Notes under the pieces: model-generated
Told to the model about the DNA's origin: nothing
Databases searched by the model: none
The model's input: only the letters and a program-made list of their open reading frames with translations
Source: DATHZQ01 sp965216945
GTDB lineage: Bacteria; Actinomycetota; Acidimicrobiia; Spongiisociales; UBA5794
NCBI GenBank assembly: GCA_965216945.1
Contig: CBDCGU010000003.1
Coordinates: 4,030,001-4,094,000, forward strand
Reading direction: 5' to 3'
DNA length: 64,000 nt
Shown: one piece after another, positions 50,480 to 59,421 of the stretch
Position numbering within the stretch: the first letter of the stretch is position 1
How the letters are laid out: each line of letters opens with the position of its first letter
Position numbers and translations under genes: made by a program

Positions 50480-53283
50480 GCCTGTGCCTCCACGATGAGT
50501 CGCTGGGCCAGCGTCTCGAGCCCGCCGGCGCGGGATGCCTTCACCAGCACGACATCGTCCGGCTCGAGCAAACCGAGGAGCTCGACGAACGCAGCATCTG
50601 CATCTGCCGCCGGCACCGCGATGGCTCCGGCTCCGGCCGCATAGCCGGGGTCCTCCCCCACCGTGATCAGGGCGGAGTACCCCAAACGAGCTGCTTTGGC
50701 CCCCATGCGCCGGTGCTCCTCCGCCTCGACTGGCCCCAGCTCGGCCATTCTTCCCAGTACTGCGATGTGCCTCCCCGGCATGGCGGCCACCGTTTCGAGA
50801 GCGGCCAGCACCGAGTCCGGGTTGGCGTTGTAAGCATCATTGACGACGGTGTACCGACCGCGGTGGATTTCCATCCGCCACGCCGAGCCCTGGGCGGACG
50901 CCAAACCGGCGACCATCGTGCCGAGATCGACGCCGAGGGCGATACCTGCGGCAACGGCGGCGGCGGCGTTGAGCGCCTGGTGGGCGCCGGCGAGGGGAAG
51001 GCGCACCTGTTCCGAACCCGCCGGCGTGAGCAGCTCGAACTGCGGACGACCTTGGTCGTCGAGCACCACGTTCTCGACCACCACGTCGGCGGAGGGGTGG
51101 CGGCCAAACGTCATCGTCGTGCCGGCGTGTGACCGGTGAAGCCGCGGATCGTCGACGGGAACGACCGCGGTGCCGCCCGGCTCGAGCGCCTGAACGAGCT
51201 CCCACTTCGATTCGGCGAGGATCTCCCGTGTACCGAAGGTCTCGAGGTGGACGACGCCGAGATTGGTGACGATCGCCACGTGGGGTCGCACCACGGGAGC
51301 CAGCCACTCGATGTGACCGCGGCCCCGCGAGCCGACCTCCAAGACGACATACGGCGTACCGTCGGGCACGGACAACACGGTGACGGGTACGCCGACCTCG
51401 TTGTTGAACGACTTTGGCGACGCCACGGCACCGGGAAGCACCGCCGCCAGCAGGTCCTTCGTCGATGTCTTCCCGGTAGACCCGGTGACGGCGACGACCC
51501 GAGCCGTGAGCTCGCCGCGTCGGGCGGCGGCGAGGTCACGCAGTGCCAGCGCCGTGTCCCCCACCTCGATCCGCGGGCTCACCGTCTGCCCCGGCTCGAG
51601 CAATGCCGCCGCGGCACCGTCGGCCATCGCCTGTCCGGCAAAGTCGTGACCGTCGAACCGCTCTCCGCGCAACGCAACGAACAGCGCTCCGGGTCGCACG
51701 AGCCGTGAGTCGGTGGTGATCGATCGGATGTGCGTGGAGGGATCGCCACTGGCGGTACCACGCACCGTGGCGGCCACACTGCCGACAGTCCAATCGAGCG
51801 GCCCGGCAGAGGCACCCCGGGCGGTCAGCCGATCCAGTTCGTCCAAGGCGACCTCTCGATCGTCGAACGGGAGCACCACGTCGCGGATCTCCTGGCCCTT
51901 CTCGTGCCCCTTGCCGAGGATCAATACGACATCGTCAGGCTCCGCAAGCTCGAGCGCCCGCCGGATGGCCCTGCGGCGGTCGACGTCCACGACGACCGTC
52001 GCATCGTGGGGAATCCCGGCGGCCACCTGGTTCAGGATGTCGATCGGATCTTCAGATCGGGGGTTGTCCGAGGTCACCACGGCCACGTCCGCAGTGGCGA
52101 GGGCCGCTCCCATGAGGGGGCGTTTGGACCGGTCCCGATCGCCCCCAGCCCCGCCGACCGCGATGATCTTGCCCTTCGTGAGCGGCCGGGCGCCCTCGAT
52201 CACGGTGCCGATCGCGTCCGGGGTGTGGGCATAGTCCACGACCACGGTGAACGGTTGCCCAGCGTCGACCCTTTCGAAGCGTCCCGGCACGACCGCCGTG
52301 TTCTCGAGTCCGGCGGCGATGACAGCCGGGTCGAGTCCGATCTCGGCACCGCATGCTGCCGCCACCAGGGCGTTGGCGACGTTGAACATGCCGGCCAGGT
52401 GGATCCGCGCCGGGATTACTCCCCCCGGCAGCACGATGTTCATCTTCGTACCGGCGGGCGTTGCGTCGACGTCGCCGGCGTGCACCGTGGCGGGAGCCGT
52501 CAGACCCACGTCGATGTGAGGGAGATCCGTGGCCGCGACGAGCCTCCTCCCCCAGGGATCATCGACGAACACCACAGCCCTGTCGGAGCGGCCCGCCGTG
52601 AACAGCGCCTGTTTGGTGGCGAAGTAGTCCTCCATGTCGGTGTGGAAGTCGAGATGGTCCTGCGAGAGGTTGGTGAATGCGGCCACGTCGAAGTGGATCG
52701 CATCGGCGCGTCCATACGCCAGGGCGTGCGACGACACTTCCATGGCGACGACATCGACTCCGGCATCGACCATCCGTCGTAGCAGCCGCTGCAGATGCGT
52801 CGCCTCGGGCGTCGTGTGGCCCAGCGGCACGGGTTCGCCGGCAATGCGCGCACCGACGGTTCCGATGATGCCGGCGGTCTTGCCCGCCGCCGTCACCATC
52901 GCCTCCACCATGTGGGTCACCGTGGTCTTTCCGTTGGTGCCTGTGACCCCGACCATGGTCATGTCACGGCTGGGGTGGCCGTGCACCTCGGCGGCCAGGG
53001 CAGCCATGGCGGCTCGGGTGCTGGTGACGACGAGTTGTGGCACATCGAGGTCGAGGCGACGCTCGACCACGAGCGCCGGAGCACCCAGACCCACGGCCCT
53101 GGCCGCAAAGTCGTGGCCATCGACCGCCGAGCCGGGCACGGCGATGAACGCCGCCCCCGGCGTCACCATTCGTGAGTCGTGCTCCAGATCGACAACGGCA
53201 ACGTCGTCACCGACCATCTCGGCGTGCTGCGTCGCGGCGGCGACGGCTGCCAGAGTGCTCAGCGAAACCGGTTCAACCGCCAC
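50476..53283 (-). CDS. murE/murF: MurE-MurF fusion ligase
   Basis: One uninterrupted 935-residue frame carries two Mur ligases. Residues 1 to about 487 are MurE: P-loop GTNGKTT at 115-121, SSHALAYGR, and DNPR at 406-409, the motif that selects meso-diaminopimelate. From about 497 to the end is MurF: P-loop GSTGKTS at 601-607, then NNEVGVPVTVL and NDAYNANPDSV. The linker is only about ten residues. The enzyme should add mDAP and then D-Ala-D-Ala, in the usual pathway order. The GTG at 53283 overlaps the ftsI stop by 11 bp. A sequencing-error join is unlikely because both partners keep full length and frame. Confidence 0.95.
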   Translation of the reverse strand: MAVEPVSLSTLAAVAAATQHAEMVGDDVAVVDLEHDSRMVTPGAAFIAVPGSAVDGHDFAARAVGLGAPALVVERRLDLDVPQLVVTSTRAAMAALAAEVHGHPSRDMTMVGVTGTNGKTTVTHMVEAMVTAAGKTAGIIGTVGARIAGEPVPLGHTTPEATHLQRLLRRMVDAGVDVVAMEVSSHALAYGRADAIHFDVAAFTNLSQDHLDFHTDMEDYFATKQALFTAGRSDRAVVFVDDPWGRRLVAATDLPHIDVGLTAPATVHAGDVDATPAGTKMNIVLPGGVIPARIHLAGMFNVANALVAAACGAEIGLDPAVIAAGLENTAVVPGRFERVDAGQPFTVVVDYAHTPDAIGTVIEGARPLTKGKIIAVGGAGGDRDRSKRPLMGAALATADVAVVTSDNPRSEDPIDILNQVAAGIPHDATVVVDVDRRRAIRRALELAEPDDVVLILGKGHEKGQEIRDVVLPFDDREVALDELDRLTARGASAGPLDWTVGSVAATVRGTASGDPSTHIRSITTDSRLVRPGALFVALRGERFDGHDFAGQAMADGAAAALLEPGQTVSPRIEVGDTALALRDLAAARRGELTARVVAVTGSTGKTSTKDLLAAVLPGAVASPKSFNNEVGVPVTVLSVPDGTPYVVLEVGSRGRGHIEWLAPVVRPHVAIVTNLGVVHLETFGTREILAESKWELVQALEPGGTAVVPVDDPRLHRSHAGTTMTFGRHPSADVVVENVVLDDQGRPQFELLTPAGSEQVRLPLAGAHQALNAAAAVAAGIALGVDLGTMVAGLASAQGSAWRMEIHRGRYTVVNDAYNANPDSVLAALETVAAMPGRHIAVLGRMAELGPVEAEEHRRMGAKAARLGYSALITVGEDPGYAAGAGAIAVPAADADAAFVELLGLLEPDDVVLVKASRAGGLETLAQRLIVEAQA

Positions 53284-55012
53284 GGGGGGCGATCCCGAGC
53301 TGATGCAGGGCAGCCTCCGCAACCTCGGCGAAAACCGGTGCGGCGGAGACCCCGCCGAACTCCAGGCGTGGTGCGTCGGATGCAGCGCCGGCTGGGGTGC
53401 GCGGGGAATCGAGCACCACGGCGATCACGATCTCCGGCTCGTCGATCGGAGCGATACCGATGAAGCTGGCGATCCGATCTTTGTCGGAATAGCCGACGCC
53501 GGGGATGAGCTTCTCCGTCGTTCCTGTCTTTCCGCCGACCTGGTATCCGGCAACGGCGGCGCGCTCTCCCGTCCCGCTGTCGACAACTCCCCGCAACAGC
53601 AACCGCATCGTGGCAGCCGTCTCGGGTGAGATCACCTGGCGTTGTGCCATCTCGACGGTCGTGCGGCTGCCATCACCGTCGATGACGTCCTTGACGACGT
53701 GGGGTTGCACCCACAGTCCATCGTTGGCGATCGCAGCAAACACGGCCGCCATCTGTAGCGGTGTCACGTCGACGCGATAGCCGATCGCCGTGGAGGGACC
53801 GCAGGTCGTGTCGCACCACTGCGGCAGAGGGTGGAGCTGGCCCGACGACTCTCCGGGTAACCCGCTGCCCGGGGCGGAGCCGAGGCCGAACTGGCTGAGA
53901 TAGTGGAAGTGGCGATCGTTGCCGAGAAAGCCCTGTACGAGGATCGTCCCGATGTTGGACGACCGTGCCACGATCTCGGCGACGGTCATCACCTCGTCCT
54001 TCTTCCGACCCACGTCCGTGTAGGTCTTGTCGTGGATCAGCAGCTCGGCAGGGACGTCGAACTCCGTCCGTGGCGAGACGATGCCCTCCTCCAGGGCTGC
54101 TGCGATCGTGACGACTTTGAGCGTGGATCCCGGTTCGTATACATCGGCCACGGCCCGGTTGCGAAACGACTCACTGCTGAAGTCGCTGCGGTCGTTGGGG
54201 TCGTACGTCGGCATGTTGGCGATGGCGAGGATCTCGCCGCTATCGACGTCGAGCACGACGACCGAGCCGGCTGCCGCGTTGGTGCGGATCAACGCCGCGG
54301 CGAGGGCTTCCTCTGCGGCATACTGGATCTCGCGATCGATGGTGAGCACGACGTCCGAGCCGGCGATCGCGGGCTCCACGAGGACATCGGCCTGCGGTAT
54401 CGGCGTCCCGTAGGCGTCCCGCTCGACGATCCGCGTGCCCGCAGTGCCGGTCAGCTCGGCGTTGTACGAATACTCGAGCCCCTCGAGCCCCTGCTGGTTG
54501 TCGGAGCGCACGAATCCGATCAGTGACGATGCCAGCGCTCCGGCGGGATAGGTGCGCTTCGGCTCGGTCGTGATCGACACGCCGTCGAGCCCGAAGTCCT
54601 CGATGAGCCGCAAGGCGTGTTCGGCCCGGTCCGTGTCCAGCGAGCGGGCCACGTAGGCAAAGCGACCCTCGCCGAGCAGGCGGGCACGCAGGGCTGCCTC
54701 GTCGACTCCAACGGCTGGGGCGAGGATCCGTGCGGTCACTGCCGCGTCCTCGATGAGCGTGGGGTCGGCGACGATGGTCATGGCGTCGACGGTCACCGCT
54801 AGCTCAACGCCGTCGCGGTCGTAGATGGTTCCCCGCGGGGCGGGAAGCTCCTCATGCCGGACCCGCTGGTCGACACCTTCCGATGCGTATGACTCGGCCT
54901 CGAACGCCTGCACCTGGAAGAGCCGGTATCCGAGTGCGAACCACAACAGAACCAACCCGACCCCCACCATGATGAGGCGAACCTCGCGGCCCCTGCCCTG
55001 CCGCCGGCCCAT
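53273..55012 (-). CDS. ftsI: Septal transpeptidase FtsI (PBP3-type)
   Basis: The 579-residue class B PBP has one N-terminal TM segment (12-33) and a pedestal domain with RGTIYDRDG. The transpeptidase motifs are S296-x-x-K299 (EPGSTLKV), S351-x-N353 and K495-T-G-T498. Two close cysteines (C400 and C404 in CDTTCGPS) could form an external disulfide. It crosslinks septal peptidoglycan with FtsW. No PASTA domain is present. ATG at 55012, 66 bp after ftsL. Confidence 0.95.
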   Translation of the reverse strand: MGRRQGRGREVRLIMVGVGLVLLWFALGYRLFQVQAFEAESYASEGVDQRVRHEELPAPRGTIYDRDGVELAVTVDAMTIVADPTLIEDAAVTARILAPAVGVDEAALRARLLGEGRFAYVARSLDTDRAEHALRLIEDFGLDGVSITTEPKRTYPAGALASSLIGFVRSDNQQGLEGLEYSYNAELTGTAGTRIVERDAYGTPIPQADVLVEPAIAGSDVVLTIDREIQYAAEEALAAALIRTNAAAGSVVVLDVDSGEILAIANMPTYDPNDRSDFSSESFRNRAVADVYEPGSTLKVVTIAAALEEGIVSPRTEFDVPAELLIHDKTYTDVGRKKDEVMTVAEIVARSSNIGTILVQGFLGNDRHFHYLSQFGLGSAPGSGLPGESSGQLHPLPQWCDTTCGPSTAIGYRVDVTPLQMAAVFAAIANDGLWVQPHVVKDVIDGDGSRTTVEMAQRQVISPETAATMRLLLRGVVDSGTGERAAVAGYQVGGKTGTTEKLIPGVGYSDKDRIASFIGIAPIDEPEIVIAVVLDSPRTPAGAASDAPRLEFGGVSAAPVFAEVAEAALHQLGIAPRGG

Positions 55013-55078
55013 GTCAGTGCCTCGCGGTGGGCGGAGACGCGCTCCGGGCCCCGCCCGCCGGTGGTGCCGCTGCCGGCA

Positions 55079-55486
55079 TCATGGTTGTGCGCTCAGCAAC
55101 GCACGGAGTTGTGCCCAGCGGTACTCGAGATCCAGCTCCTCGTCCGGTACATGATCGACGGTGAGCTCGACGCGGGCATCGGGAAAGACCAGCCCCATCC
55201 CGGCAGCTTCGGCCGCGATGCGCTGCGGGCTGCGCAACTCGGCGACCTCCACGCGGAGGTCGAAATGCCGCGCCTCCTCTGCAGCGAGTTGATCCTCCAG
55301 CGTATCGAGGAGGAACGCGGAACGGTCCAGCGAGATCCGGCTGTACGTGAGCCCGAAGAAGGCTGCAACGACGATGATCACGAAAAGGAACCAGGGACGG
55401 ACGCGACTCTGGCTGCGAGCCGTGCGACGCGGGCTGCGTACGTCGGCTCCCAGAACTGGGCGAAGCGGTGGCGACTGAGTGGTCAT
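55079..55486 (-). CDS. ftsL: FtsL-like septum protein
   Basis: The 135-residue bitopic protein has a basic cytoplasmic N-terminus, one TM segment (about 35-52, WFLFVIIVVAAFFGLTYS) and an outer coiled coil (LEDQLAAEEARHFDLRVEVAELRSPQRIA, seen as LAAEEARHFDLRVEVAEL). The SPQRIAAEAAGMGLV stretch is typical of FtsL/FtsB-type proteins. Sequence identity in this family is low, so the name rests on topology and on position between rsmH and ftsI. ATGA overlap with the rsmH stop. Confidence 0.85.
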   Translation of the reverse strand: MTTQSPPLRPVLGADVRSPRRTARSQSRVRPWFLFVIIVVAAFFGLTYSRISLDRSAFLLDTLEDQLAAEEARHFDLRVEVAELRSPQRIAAEAAGMGLVFPDARVELTVDHVPDEELDLEYRWAQLRALLSAQP

Positions 55487-56448
55487 GACGCCACCTTCTC
55501 GACCGCACGAAGGCGAGCGCTGCGCGACCGCGGATTCGTCTCCACCTCGGCGTCGGTTGGACGCAGTGGCTTGCGAGTGAGACGCCGCAGCTCTGCGGTC
55601 TGCTCGCACACGCACACGGGGAGGTCCGGCGGGCAGACGCACCCGGTGGCCCCCTCGGCGAAGCGGCGCTTCACGATCCGATCCTCAAGCGAGTGGTAGG
55701 CGATCACGACGACACGCCCCTCCGGTCGGACGGCGGCGAGAGCCGCGTCGAGCCCGTCCGCCACCGCCGCCAGCTCGTCGTTGACAGCAATGCGAATGGC
55801 TTGGAAGACTTTGCGCGCAGGGTGGCGGCCACGACGGGCTGCAGCCGGGACCGATTCTGCGATGACCGTTGCGAGCTCGCCGGTCGACGCGATCGGCCGG
55901 TGTGCGACGATCCCGCGGGCGATACGGCGGGCGTGTCGCTCTTCGCCATACCGGCGAAAGACGTCCGTGAGCTGGTCGACGGTCCACCCGTTGACGATGT
56001 CGTCCGCGGAGAGATCGGCGTCGGGGCCCATGCGCATGTCCAGCGGCCCCGTGCCGTGGTAGGAAAACCCGCGCTGCGGCTCATCCAGCTGATGGGACGA
56101 AACGCCAAGGTCGAATAGCACGCCAGCCAGACCGATGCGGTCCGGATCGTCGTTGCGAGGTTCATCGATCCAGGCCCTGGTCTCCGGATCGGCGAGCACC
56201 GCGGCCAGGTCGCCGAAGTTGGCGGTCACGACCCGAATCCGCGGTTCGACCGGGACCCGTGCCGTCGCGGCGAGGTCCCGGTCGAGTCCGAGAATGCGTA
56301 CGCCCGGCATCGCTTCCAGCAACGCCGCACAATGGCCGCCGCCGCCGTACGTGGCGTCGACGATCACTCCCGTCCGTAGCGGAGCCAAGAGCTCCACCAC
56401 CTCCGACGCCATCACCGGTACGTGGTACGGCGGTGTCGTCTGAGCCAT
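55483..56448 (-). CDS. rsmH: 16S rRNA m4C1402 methyltransferase RsmH
   Basis: The 321-residue SAM enzyme has motif I DATYGGGGH, then LFDLGVSSHQLD, RGFSYHGTGPLDMRM and the C-terminal VIAYHSLEDRIVK. It methylates C1402 in the decoding centre. The ATG at 56448 follows GGGAGG at 7 nt. The 141-bp space to mraZ has a lone TTGACA at 56552-56557 but no convincing -10, and a short 26-codon frame without a ribosome-binding site that I do not call. Confidence 0.95.
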   Translation of the reverse strand: MAQTTPPYHVPVMASEVVELLAPLRTGVIVDATYGGGGHCAALLEAMPGVRILGLDRDLAATARVPVEPRIRVVTANFGDLAAVLADPETRAWIDEPRNDDPDRIGLAGVLFDLGVSSHQLDEPQRGFSYHGTGPLDMRMGPDADLSADDIVNGWTVDQLTDVFRRYGEERHARRIARGIVAHRPIASTGELATVIAESVPAAARRGRHPARKVFQAIRIAVNDELAAVADGLDAALAAVRPEGRVVVIAYHSLEDRIVKRRFAEGATGCVCPPDLPVCVCEQTAELRRLTRKPLRPTDAEVETNPRSRSARLRAVEKVAS

Positions 56449-56589
56449 GTTCAGCCTCCCGGAGCGCTGGCGCCAACCTGGAAGCGGGCGGAGTAAGGGG
56501 CCTCCCAATTGGCATCCGAGAGGCTGAACATGGGCCAGACGGCCACTCTGTTGTCAACGTGAGCGAGGTGTCGTCGAGTGCGAAGGTCA

Positions 56590-57027
56590 TCAGATGCCTC
56601 CGTCCTCGCTGAGCACTTCCTCGATGCCGCTGTAGTACTCGTCGGCCTCGGCGGCTTCCGCCTCCCAGGCTGCGGTGGACCAGATTTCGATCCGGTCCAT
56701 CGCTCCGACGACCGTGACGTCCTTCCCCAGCCCCGCAAACTCGCGGTGCCGTTCCGGGATCTGGATGCGGCCCTGCTTGTCGAGGGTCTGGTCCAGCGCC
56801 GAGGCGAAGAACGAACGGGTGTACTTGCGGTTGCGGCGGTCGGTGCGAGGCAGCCGGCGCAGCCGTGCGACCTCTTCCTCCCACTGCTCCATGGCGAAGA
56901 CGTAGAGGCAGCTCTCCTGCCCCTTGGTGAGCACGCATCCGGAGGATTCGAGCGCATCGCGGAACTTGCGAGGCAGCACCAGCCGCCCCTTGCTGTCCAG
57001 CGAGTGTTCGAACTCCCCAAGAAACAC
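56590..57027 (-). CDS. mraZ: Transcriptional regulator MraZ
   Basis: The 145-residue protein has two AbrB-like domains, each with the DxxGR signature: DSKGRLVLPRKFR near the start and DKQGRIQIPERHRE near 82-95. MraZ forms a ring and binds direct GTGGG repeats upstream of the dcw operon to restrain it. Such repeats are visible upstream here (see the promoter entry), so autoregulation is expected. It starts with GTG at 57027. First gene of the division operon. Confidence 0.95.
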   Translation of the reverse strand: MFLGEFEHSLDSKGRLVLPRKFRDALESSGCVLTKGQESCLYVFAMEQWEEEVARLRRLPRTDRRNRKYTRSFFASALDQTLDKQGRIQIPERHREFAGLGKDVTVVGAMDRIEIWSTAAWEAEAAEADEYYSGIEEVLSEDGGI

Positions 57028-57057
57028 GCCACACCATTTCCATCAACGCCATCATCT

Positions 57058-57124
57058 CCCACGAGGCCCCACTATGCCCCACCACGCGCCACCTGTCAAC
57101 CACATCCGCCCACATTCGCCCCAC
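57058..57124 (-). promoter_or_regulatory. mraZ/dcw promoter with MraZ boxes
   Basis: On the minus strand TTGACA (57094-57099) and CATAGT (57071-57076) are separated by exactly 17 nt. Three GTGGG boxes with a strict 10-bp period lie at 57078-57082, 57068-57072 and 57058-57062, covering the -10 and start site. A second group (57120-57124, 57109-57113, and GTGG at 57100-57103) lies just upstream of the -35. Repeats of this form are the known MraZ operator. Confidence 0.85.
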
Positions 57125-57263
57125 ACGAACCCTGAATGGGCCCCGCGACCCACTTCCGAGATGTGAAGCGTCACGGGAATGTCAGTGGATCGGTCACTGG
57201 ATGTGAGTGGTTTCGCGACCTCGGCCACGGAGCGCGCGTATCGGAGTGTCAGGATCGTCGGGG

Positions 57264-57506
57264 TCAGCGGCGGATGGAGCTGAAGTAGCCCTCGAGTTCG
57301 ATGGGTAGGCAGAGGCTGTAGCTGACCGCAGCGGAGATCATCAGCCCGGCGGATCCCTCGACGAGGAGACCCTGCTGCTCGAGTCTTTGGCGAGCCCGAC
57401 GCTGCTCGTGAGTGAGGCCTCTTCGCCACGCGTCGGCGGTGGGCGTGAGCCAGTACAGCTGCTGCGCCTCGACGGGGGTGAGGCGGCTTGGGTGGTGATG
57501 GAGCAC
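57264..57506 (-). CDS. Small protein of unknown function, paralogue at window end
   Basis: An 80-codon frame begins at a GTG without a clear ribosome-binding site and continues open for about 20 codons upstream, so the 5' end may be lost or misplaced. The middle is helical and basic (THEQRRARQRLEQQGLLVEG) and the C-terminal part is ISAAVSYSLCLPIELEG. The stretch QQGLLVEGSAGLMIS is nearly repeated in a second partial gene at the right edge of the window, which supports it as a real gene family. Function unknown. Confidence 0.5.
   Translation of the reverse strand: MLHHHPSRLTPVEAQQLYWLTPTADAWRRGLTHEQRRARQRLEQQGLLVEGSAGLMISAAVSYSLCLPIELEGYFSSIRR
57332..57377. repeat. Direct repeat, copy A (46 bp)
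   Basis: This 46-bp stretch matches 63955-64000 at 42 positions, in the same orientation. It lies inside the small gene above and codes its QQGLLVEGSAGLMIS part. The match stops at the window end, so the true repeat may be longer. Confidence 0.75.
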
Positions 57507-57695
57507 TCGAGCCAGCGTGTCCGACCGAGGGGTTCGTCGTTGGGGTGGAGACGACTGGCAATCGCATCGCTATCCCAGCCCGGCCGATCCCTCCGTTTCG
57601 CGCTGTGCTGATCGAAGCCTATGAGGTGTCGCACTGCGAGCCGTTGCGGTGATATGGACGTCGGTGTGGTATCCACGACCGTTAGCTTGCCTCCC

Positions 57696-58658
57696 ATGGC
57701 CGAGATCCCAGCCGTGCGTGCTGCAGACTTCGACGAGGTTCTGGCTCACTATGACCTCGATGTTGTCCACGTCGGTGAGGTTCGCGTCACCAACAACGCT
57801 GTGTTTCGCGTGGACACGCCGGCACAAAGCTATGCGTTGCGGATCCATCGGGTGGACTATCGGCGACCGCAACAGATCCGCTCGGAACTCAACTACGTCG
57901 AGGCCCTCGTCGAAGGCTCCGAGGTGTTGGCGCCACGAGCGGTGAGGACTCGGAGCGGCGACTTGGTGGCCGCCATCGAGGCCGACGGAGAGGTGCGCTA
58001 CGCAAGCGTCGTGGCGTGGTTGGACGGGGAGGTGCGCCGTCCGGGACGTGGGGCCGGGAAGGCGACGCTCTTCCGCATAGGCCAGGCCCTGGGACGCATC
58101 CACCAGTTCTCGTCAGAGTTCAATCCGCCCGACGGGTTCGATCTGCCCACCTGGGACATCGCCACCATGTTCAGTACCGAACGGCTCCGTCTGATCGAGA
58201 CCGCTTCGCACCGCCGGAAAACCGATCTGGTTGTTCGAACGGCTCGAGAGCGCTTCGACCAGCTGACGGCAAACCCGCTGACGTACGGCGTGTTGCACCA
58301 CGACTTCATCCTGCTCAACTGCCTCCACGCCGGCCGCCAGACCGCTGTGATCGATTTCGATGACAGCGGATGGGGTTTCTACCTCCAAGACCTCGGTGGT
58401 CTACTTGGGAACCTCAAGGACTACCACAACTATCGGACCCTCCGCGGATGGTTCGTTGATGGCTACGAGTCGGTCCGGCGATTCCCCACGACCAGCGAAC
58501 GAGACATGGAGCTGATGATCGCTCTCCGGCACTGCACCAGCCTCTTGTGGCTGGTGGAACGGCACGCTGCAGGTGCGATACCGACAGATCAATTCGAGCA
58601 GAACCTCGCCTACCGTATCGAAGAGGTCGAGTCCTCCCTCGTTCACCTGACCCTGTGA
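57696..58658 (+). CDS. APH-family phosphotransferase
   Basis: The 320-residue kinase-fold protein has the Brenner motif H201-x-D203-x4-N208 (LHHDFILLNCL) and the metal-binding D220 region VIDFDDSG. An N-lobe Lys-like nucleotide site is less clear (YALRIHRVDY). It belongs to the aminoglycoside phosphotransferase/homoserine kinase-like group (fold shared with ThrB2 and choline kinase); the substrate is unknown and resistance should not be assumed. The ATG at 57696 is the likely start, with ORF extension upstream lacking conserved residues. Convergent with a GNAT remnant. Confidence 0.85.
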   Translation: MAEIPAVRAADFDEVLAHYDLDVVHVGEVRVTNNAVFRVDTPAQSYALRIHRVDYRRPQQIRSELNYVEALVEGSEVLAPRAVRTRSGDLVAAIEADGEVRYASVVAWLDGEVRRPGRGAGKATLFRIGQALGRIHQFSSEFNPPDGFDLPTWDIATMFSTERLRLIETASHRRKTDLVVRTARERFDQLTANPLTYGVLHHDFILLNCLHAGRQTAVIDFDDSGWGFYLQDLGGLLGNLKDYHNYRTLRGWFVDGYESVRRFPTTSERDMELMIALRHCTSLLWLVERHAAGAIPTDQFEQNLAYRIEEVESSLVHLTL

Positions 58659-58668
58659 CTGTGCTGGT

Positions 58669-58884
58669 TCACGAGTGTGGACGCCGGACCATCTGATAGA
58701 ACCGTCCGAGGCTCTCGGCACCCAGCCGACCCATCCGCCGGTAGATCGTCGGATTGGAAGGGCTGGTCTCGGCAGTGACCGTCTCGTGACCCCACTCCGA
58801 CGCCGCCAGTAGCGCCTGTCTCATCAGCGCACCGGCGATGGTCGTGGCCACTCCCCTGATTGCCCCAAGCGGTGCCGCGGTCCG
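58669..58884 (-). pseudogene. GNAT acetyltransferase C-terminal remnant
   Basis: The frame from a stop at 58887 to 58669 encodes APLGAIRGVATTIAGALM, then HETVTAETSPSNPTIYRRMG and RFYQMVRR, the C-terminal half of a GNAT domain (acetyl-CoA helix and final strands). The N-terminal half is missing: upstream lies the end of the cupin gene. It could only start at an internal GTG (58851), giving 60 residues without a complete fold. Most likely a decayed gene. Confidence 0.6.
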
Positions 58885-59352
58885 TCACGGTGAGTGGCCG
58901 CTGACGCTGTCTCTACGAGTCGCCCGCGAATTGTCCAAGAACTCGATTTGATGGGCGGCCTCGAGCTCGGAGAGGCTGAGTCCGGCCTCCCAATCGTCGA
59001 AGAATCGCTCCAAGCCGCCCGGCGTCGAGTGGATCAGCATCTCTGCCCCATCCCCACCGGCGACATAGCGGTGAGGCACGGCCCGCGGCAGGAATACGAA
59101 GCCGCCAGCCCCGACCTCGTGCGTGTCGTCCCCAACCGTCACGGAAATGGCCCCATCGATGACGTAGAACGATTCGTCCATCGCCACGTGTCGGTGAAGC
59201 GGTACCGAATCGTGCGGCGGCACGGTCGTGTGGATCAGCGTGAACAGGCCGCAAGTGTCATCGGCACCCGCCAACAGTACCCCGCCCGCGGCCGGGAGCG
59301 GCCGGCCGCTTGTCGTCGACGCGCTGAAGGCCTGGCGTCTCGCGCTCGCCAT
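58885..59352 (-). CDS. Cupin-domain protein
   Basis: The 155-residue protein has a complete cupin_2 barrel. The metal ligands H53, H55, E60 (PLHRHVAMDESFYVIDG) and H94 (VPHRYV) follow the standard pattern. The C-terminal helical extension (ERFFDDWEAGLSLSELEAAH) may cap the barrel. No signal peptide. It might be a small dioxygenase or isomerase, or a binding protein; substrate unknown. ATG at 59352. Its stop abuts the GNAT remnant. Confidence 0.85.
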   Translation of the reverse strand: MASARRQAFSASTTSGRPLPAAGGVLLAGADDTCGLFTLIHTTVPPHDSVPLHRHVAMDESFYVIDGAISVTVGDDTHEVGAGGFVFLPRAVPHRYVAGGDGAEMLIHSTPGGLERFFDDWEAGLSLSELEAAHQIEFLDNSRATRRDSVSGHSP

Positions 59353-59421
59353 GCCCGCATCCTACGGTCGGTTCGATCAACTGATGAGTCGGCTCGGGAG
59401 TCGCTGGTCTACGGTGAACCG

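Noticed and set aside
56454..56531. 26-codon frame between mraZ and rsmH
   Set aside because: No ribosome-binding site or recognisable leader-peptide feature; too short to support.
57696..58658. Aminoglycoside resistance gene
   Set aside because: Only the general APH fold motifs are present; many housekeeping kinases share them and there is no resistance-gene context.
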